Of a stretch of 64,000 nt of DNA, positions 59,730-64,000 are shown piece after piece. The stretch is taken from the NCBI GenBank assembly GCA_947095585.1, contig OX352765.1, forward strand, positions 94,076,965-94,140,964. The letters run 5' to 3'. This stretch comes from Nephrocerus scutellatus (lineage: Eukaryota > Arthropoda > Insecta > Diptera > Pipunculidae). The translations under genes and the position numbers were made by a program. Each line of letters starts with the position of its first letter. The first letter of the stretch is position 1. The notes under the pieces were generated by a model. It was given only the letters and a program-made list of their open reading frames with translations, did not search any database and was not told where the DNA came from.

Positions 59730-60439
59730 CTTTACAGATGTCATAAGTTTGAGGTTCCCCTCTGCGCATCAGTTATATTACTTAAGTCCCCACATCAGTT
59801 TTGTTGTCCACTTCGGACGACGTCCGTTTGTCTGTCGCGTACGTATCCGCATAATATTACCGAATTGAGACGGACGCTTGTTTGGGAGGCAACAAGGAGC
59901 ATAGAATAAAAAAGAAGCAAAGAGTGGCCAGTTTTCGTTTGTTACTCGAATTACTGAAAAACAATCAAACCAAAGTTAAGAGGAGTACTATGCTTATGCA
60001 ATCCAATGGTAAAGGGCGGAGGACATTTAGCATTGCAATGCAGTAATGTTAAACAGATCTAGGATCAATAGCAGGAGCTTTCTAAAAAAAAGATCTTTCT
60101 GAACCATTTTTAGTTGGGAAAAGATAGTCGCAATATCCTAAATAACAGCTTAGGACTGAACACTTTCATAGCAAAGCTTTTGAATTAATTTCTTTATGGT
60201 AAATTGCTGTCCATGTGAATACAAACATCCTTATACAATTGTTAATCGTCAACGATATAGGTTCGGATGATAACTATCATCAAAATATGAGGAATAACAT
60301 ACACAGAAGCTACAGCTTAATACCCTGTCCATGTATAGATCTGACATAACAGAGATACTAGAGATCAAAATATGTACTTCAACTGTCATGCAAGATATCA
60401 TATGCTTGGTGTGGTCTTCATAATCAGCAAAACAATGAA

Positions 60440-62450
60440 ACCTATCAATATCGGCTACAAAGCAATAAGTGGGATCGGAATGTGGGGCAAATTGTTAACA
60501 TAAGCCTCATAAACATTCGCACACGAACATTTTACTCCCTAGACGATGAAAAAGAAGAATTCTTTAAAAAAGTCGAGCGGGAGCTCCCTTGATGTGAAAA
60601 TCATTCTGGAAGAATATTATTTTTACTTTTTAGTTTTTAATGAAGTACATATATGACCGAAGACCCTGAAAGGACCCACAAAATACAACCAAAAGACACC
60701 CTCAAAGCTCCACAAAAGACCTCCTCAAGACCATCCTAAAGACTCCGTTAGGACCACATCAACACCCCCTCAAGACTCCCTTAAGACACCCATCAAGAAC
60801 TCCGTAAAAGCCCAAGACACCACCGAAACTCCACTATAGAACCTCACAAAATCACCTACAGACTCTTTAACCCCCCTTAGGACCTTCTAAAGACATCATC
60901 AAGACCACGTCAAGACTCCACTCAAGACCCCACTTAAGACTCCACTGGAGACTCTCTCCAAACCTTCTTAAGATCTCTTTCAAAACCACTTCGAGACGCC
61001 ACTAAAGACCTCCTCAGGACACCTCAAGACCCTCGTAAGGTCCCCTCGGGATCCCAGTTAAAACCATCTTTAAACCACCTCAAGATCCCCTCGAAAACCC
61101 CTTCAAGACTCCCCAAAGACCCCCTACAATATCACCCTAAACAAAACTTAAGAACCCCGAACGCCCCCGAAAAGTCCTACCGAAAAAACGCGAACAGAAC
61201 TGTCAACTAACAGTATTCAAATGAAAAAAGTGACAGAATGAAATATAAACCGACTTATCCAGGCAAGTTATTATAAGCGCGTTTCAAAATGTTGGGACCC
61301 AGTATTCAGGCGGCACACATAACATACACAAGAACACTGATGACAATGGACAATAAGTCCATGTAAGAATTTGATCGTTGCGTTCGCCGATCTCAAAAGC
61401 ATTTGGAAGCGATAAGAAGAGCACTTTCATGAGTTGCATAATGGCCAGCTGGATGCTCTACCAATTACCAATGACCATACTATATTGCGGCCAAAAAGCG
61501 TAGAAGAAGCTAGCAGAGCGGCTCAAAATAAGCCAGGCCTTGAGATCAGATGAAATTCCTGACGAGCTGATCAAATCTGAAAGAACGTTTAGCAGTTGTT
61601 ATGGAATAACGTTGTTGACTACCGCGTATCTTTCGTAGACTTTCTTCTCTACCCAACAACTGATCAGTTTTTTATCCTTAGGCAGGCGATGGAAAAATGT
61701 CACAAAATGTAACAAAACTGGAATTTTAAGCCACTATAGCATGCCCAGAGAAAAAGTAAAGCTATATAAGAGAGTTCGACATTCCAAATAAAATGACACC
61801 ACTATATAGCTTGACCTAGAGCACATTGGTCCAAGTAAATCCAAGTAAAGATATCCGATTCACTATTAAACTCATTCCAAGTCTATCACGGGACTGGCCA
61901 CCGTCCTCTTCAGGATAACATTGAAGAAAGTGAGAGTACATGTTGTACATTGTGCCATGTCTGCGAGCATAAGATTCAACATTGATCCCTCAATTAAGAT
62001 AGTGAAGCGCGAATTAGAAGCAATGCAATGGACCAATTGTAGCAGCCGATAAGAGCATGGAACCAAAATAACGAGCACTATATTTTGTCAGAAATCTTTA
62101 AGACTTTGGTGCTTAGCAAAGATCACTCTGACTGCTTGGATTCGTTCAACAGAAAGTCTTATATAGAGATTGTTTGCCACTTTTGTAAAGAACGACGATG
62201 CCAAGATTTTCGAGCTTTACCGCTATATCGACATCATGACAAGAATCAAGCTCGGTGGGCAGCACGCATGAACGAGATTTCTGGCTCATAAAGTCCTTTA
62301 GTATTTGCGGAATACTACAGCGAGGCTGGCCAAGCTTAGGTTGGAAGGATGGCGTGAACCAGAATGCCAAAGTGAAAGGAATCGGCTCGAAATCGGGAGA
62401 TTTTCACGGGAGGCCAGCACCGGCACAGTTGTAGAGACAAATATGATGAT
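60440..62450 (+). mobile_element. RTE-like LINE copy split by a minisatellite
   Basis: 60440-60605 resembles 12810-12955 of the first copy: CATAAACATTCGCACACGAA, AAGAAGAATTCTTT, AAATCATTCTGG. After an unrelated block the homology resumes near 61298 with CAGTATTCAGGCGGCACACA and ATGACAATGGACAA (endonuclease, TDDNGQ). Then come RT pieces (TTDQFFILRQAMEKCHK, about 61655-61700), the IYERYHD-like region near 62200, RWAARMNEISGS (about 62255-62290) and the 3' tail near 62420-62450 (GTTGTAGAGACAAATATGAT). Heavily decayed. Confidence 0.7.
60650..61195. repeat. Degenerate 11-12-bp minisatellite (CTCAAGACYCC-like)
   Basis: About 45 imperfect units such as CCTCAAGACTCC, CTTAAGACACC, CATCAAGAACTCC, CCACTTAAGACTCC. 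The spacing drifts between 10 and 18 bp. The strand is strongly purine/pyrimidine-patterned and CA/GA-rich with few G runs. It interrupts the RTE-like copy. Confidence 0.75.
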
Positions 62451-62459
62451 GAATGATCT

Positions 62460-63455
62460 CTCTAAACCAGAGGAGTATATCTACAACGTTGTACTTTTAT
62501 GGATTATGGGTGAATGAGTGTCTAAACACATGGATTGCAAAGTTGACACTGCTACCAAGTGAAGTTTGGGGTGGTAACCGCCACTTTACGACTCAAAAAT
62601 TGGGGAGTTCTCTTTCTGCTTTGTGCCTAATACTCACACAATTTTTTTTCTGATTTACGAAGCACATTTTTCTCATCACGTTCGACATCATGATCTTCTG
62701 TCCTACTGCAGGACTCCATAACATAGTCGTCTTGTGTACTTTAACAAATTCTTTAGACGTATAACTTGCGTTTTTCGTCGCACAATGGAGAGATGCGACG
62801 CTCCAGATACAATTTCCTCACTTGGCAGCAGAAGGATCGTCTGACAGAACAATCGGAAGATCGTGCTCTTCGCAAAATGGTAACAGAAGCAAACATCAAC
62901 AACAATTCCCGATTCTTGCAAATCACAAATCAAAGGAAGGTCCGTCCAGAGTTTCGTCGATTTTTTGGCTGCGATGGTAAAAAAAACTTCGACTGCGTCT
63001 GCGTCGAGTGATGTTTTATTGCACAGGACAGTTTTGTGTAAAGGGTCCCCCTTCGCGCTTCCGCTCGCAAAATGCGCGAAATGCTTAACAAACGAAATTT
63101 TCGACACCGTCCAAACTGGGAATTGTTTAAGTTGACGCTTTTCCACACCATCATATAGCCAGCCACCAGTTTCCTGACGACGAATTCGATGAATTTTTTT
63201 GGAAGGTTTTTTGTCATCATAAGCATAATCATCATCAAGAAGAGTCGATCGGAGTAAGCGCATCGAAGGACAAGGCACGCACGCATTTCGGTATGAAAAA
63301 GCCGCCTCTGCTGGCCAAGAACTAACGTACGTGTGTAGCATGTTGCGTGGCTTTGGCCAAACATTCTGAGGTCTGTTAAAGTAATCGTTATTAGGTACGA
63401 TGTCGGGTTTTGTTTAATTTTTGACAGGTGATTCTGTTTGGCGAATTGCACTGAA
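62460..63455. other. Long overlapping open frames, no supported gene
   Basis: The minus strand is open for 212 codons (63341-62703) and, in another frame, 198 codons (63526-62930). There is no domain, signal or splice pattern, and the two frames overlap. One or neither may be real. Confidence 0.3.
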
Positions 63456-63461
63456 TTTACA

Positions 63462-63527
63462 ATGACTGCCGGAACCGGTGGTGCTGGCTGCTCGGCGGTT
63501 TGTTGCTTGATTTCCGCGGAGAGCAAA
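63462..63527 (+). CDS. Possible alternative first coding exon
   Basis: ATG at 63462 (context TTTACAATGA) opens 22 codons, MTAGTGGAGCSAVCCLISAE then SK. They end phase 0 at a weak donor AAA|GTGACG. The next acceptor, ATCCTGCCAG (ending 63658), leads into an open phase-0 exon. Small and speculative; no family recognised. Confidence 0.3.
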
Positions 63528-63658
63528 GTGACGATTGGATTAGGGAAGAAGTGTGTGGGTTATGAATTTTTGTTATTTTGGGTTCTGTTTTTTTTTTGGC
63601 TCACCATCCTCCAAAAGGAAGAATCAATTTTTTGTTGTGTTGTGTGATATCCTGCCAG

Positions 63659-63762
63659 GCCGACGAAGCTCTGAGCTCTGATGATGAGTGCGAGACGGCA
63701 GAGGAGGCACTCCTTCCAGGTGATACTATCTCGCGCTTCCGAACGCCGCATCACGCATCACG
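63659..63762 (+). CDS. Possible internal coding exon, acidic
   Basis: After acceptor CCTGCCAG the phase-0 frame reads ADEALSSDDECETAEEALLP, then GDTISRFRTPHHASR. It ends at a candidate donor CACG|GTGTGT (63763); an earlier donor G|GTGATA lies at 63720. Codon-third-position GC is higher than in the surrounding DNA. The phase matches both the 34360-34476 exon and the 63462-63527 candidate, so it could be the shared second exon of one gene with two starts. The family is not recognised and the joins are inference. Confidence 0.38.
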
Positions 63763-64000
63763 GTGTGTACAAAAAGCGGACCCCTTGCTGGGCTGGAAGC
63801 GCGTGAAAATGCTACTGTGAGTGCATGCTGGTGCAAACACCGCATAGTGTCCTACTGCGCCTATATGACGATTGCGGTGATTGTCTCAGAGAGTCTCGTT
63901 AGCTGTTGAGCTGATTGCTGGTAGGTTGGTTGAATTCTGTTGTTGTTGCCGCTGATGAAGATGTGACGTGATGACGATGATGATGAGTTGAAGTTCTGTT

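Larger units (their letters stand above)
58010..60435. other. No supported gene
   Basis: 58.5-59.0 kb is less AT-rich with an open minus frame of 100 codons, and 59233-59769 (minus) is open for 178 codons across microsatellites. Neither shows a domain. The (GGAT)n and (CA)n tracts are listed separately. Confidence 0.4.

Noticed and set aside
59233..59769. 178-codon minus-strand ORF
   Set aside because: Built across (CA)n and (GGAT)n microsatellites, giving VCVCVC and HPSIQPS runs; no domain.
1..64000. CRISPR arrays, operons or bacterial defence genes
   Set aside because: None seen; introns, LINEs and mariner elements show animal nuclear DNA throughout.

Overview
The window is nuclear DNA from a higher fly (Diptera). 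The evidence is a SIX-class homeobox gene with insect-type GT-AG introns, a polyglutamine-rich MADF/BESS regulator, AT-rich spacers, and many decayed insect retrotransposons and mariner-type transposons. A tephritid or other acalyptrate fly is plausible, but the sequence alone does not prove it. There are no bacterial operons, CRISPR arrays, rRNA genes or canonical tRNA genes.

Layout. (1) 1-12.3 kb is the gene-dense end. Three Six4 exons on + (about 2663-3057, 3125-3642, 7166-7271) carry the SIX domain, the ETVY-type homeodomain and a short C-terminal tail. After a spacer holding a tRNA-derived SINE comes a complete five-exon gene on + (9460-11679) for a 644-residue protein with two MADF domains, polyglutamine tracts and a C-terminal BESS-like motif. 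(2) 12.4-33 kb is a graveyard of transposons: RTE-like, R1/LOA-like and Jockey-like LINE relics, a mariner of about 850 bp interrupted by a LINE fragment, a possible Helitron end and a Tc1 relic. (3) 33.7-34.5 kb looks like a promoter, 5' UTR and first coding exon (34360-34476) of an unidentified + strand gene. A phase-compatible exon lies near the right edge (63659 onward), with a possible alternative first exon at 63462-63527. This linkage is inference. (4) 35-53 kb holds more relics (mariner, Gypsy-like gag/protease, LINEs), an 86-bp MITE and a 1.2-kb array of a 7-bp unit. (5) 53.78-54.61 kb on - is a compact two-exon gene for a secreted collagen-like, Gly/His/Asp-rich protein. Correct splicing restores a signal peptide. 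(6) 55-64 kb has further LINE relics, a degenerate minisatellite sitting inside one of them, and microsatellites.

How the parts relate. Six4 and the MADF/BESS protein are both nuclear regulators lying head-to-tail about 2.2 kb apart, but nothing shows that they act together. The collagen-like gene is independent. No multi-gene pathway or defence-type system is visible. The most unusual items are the collagen-like gene, the heptamer array, the minisatellite inside an RTE-like element and the possible long-intron gene with alternative first exons.
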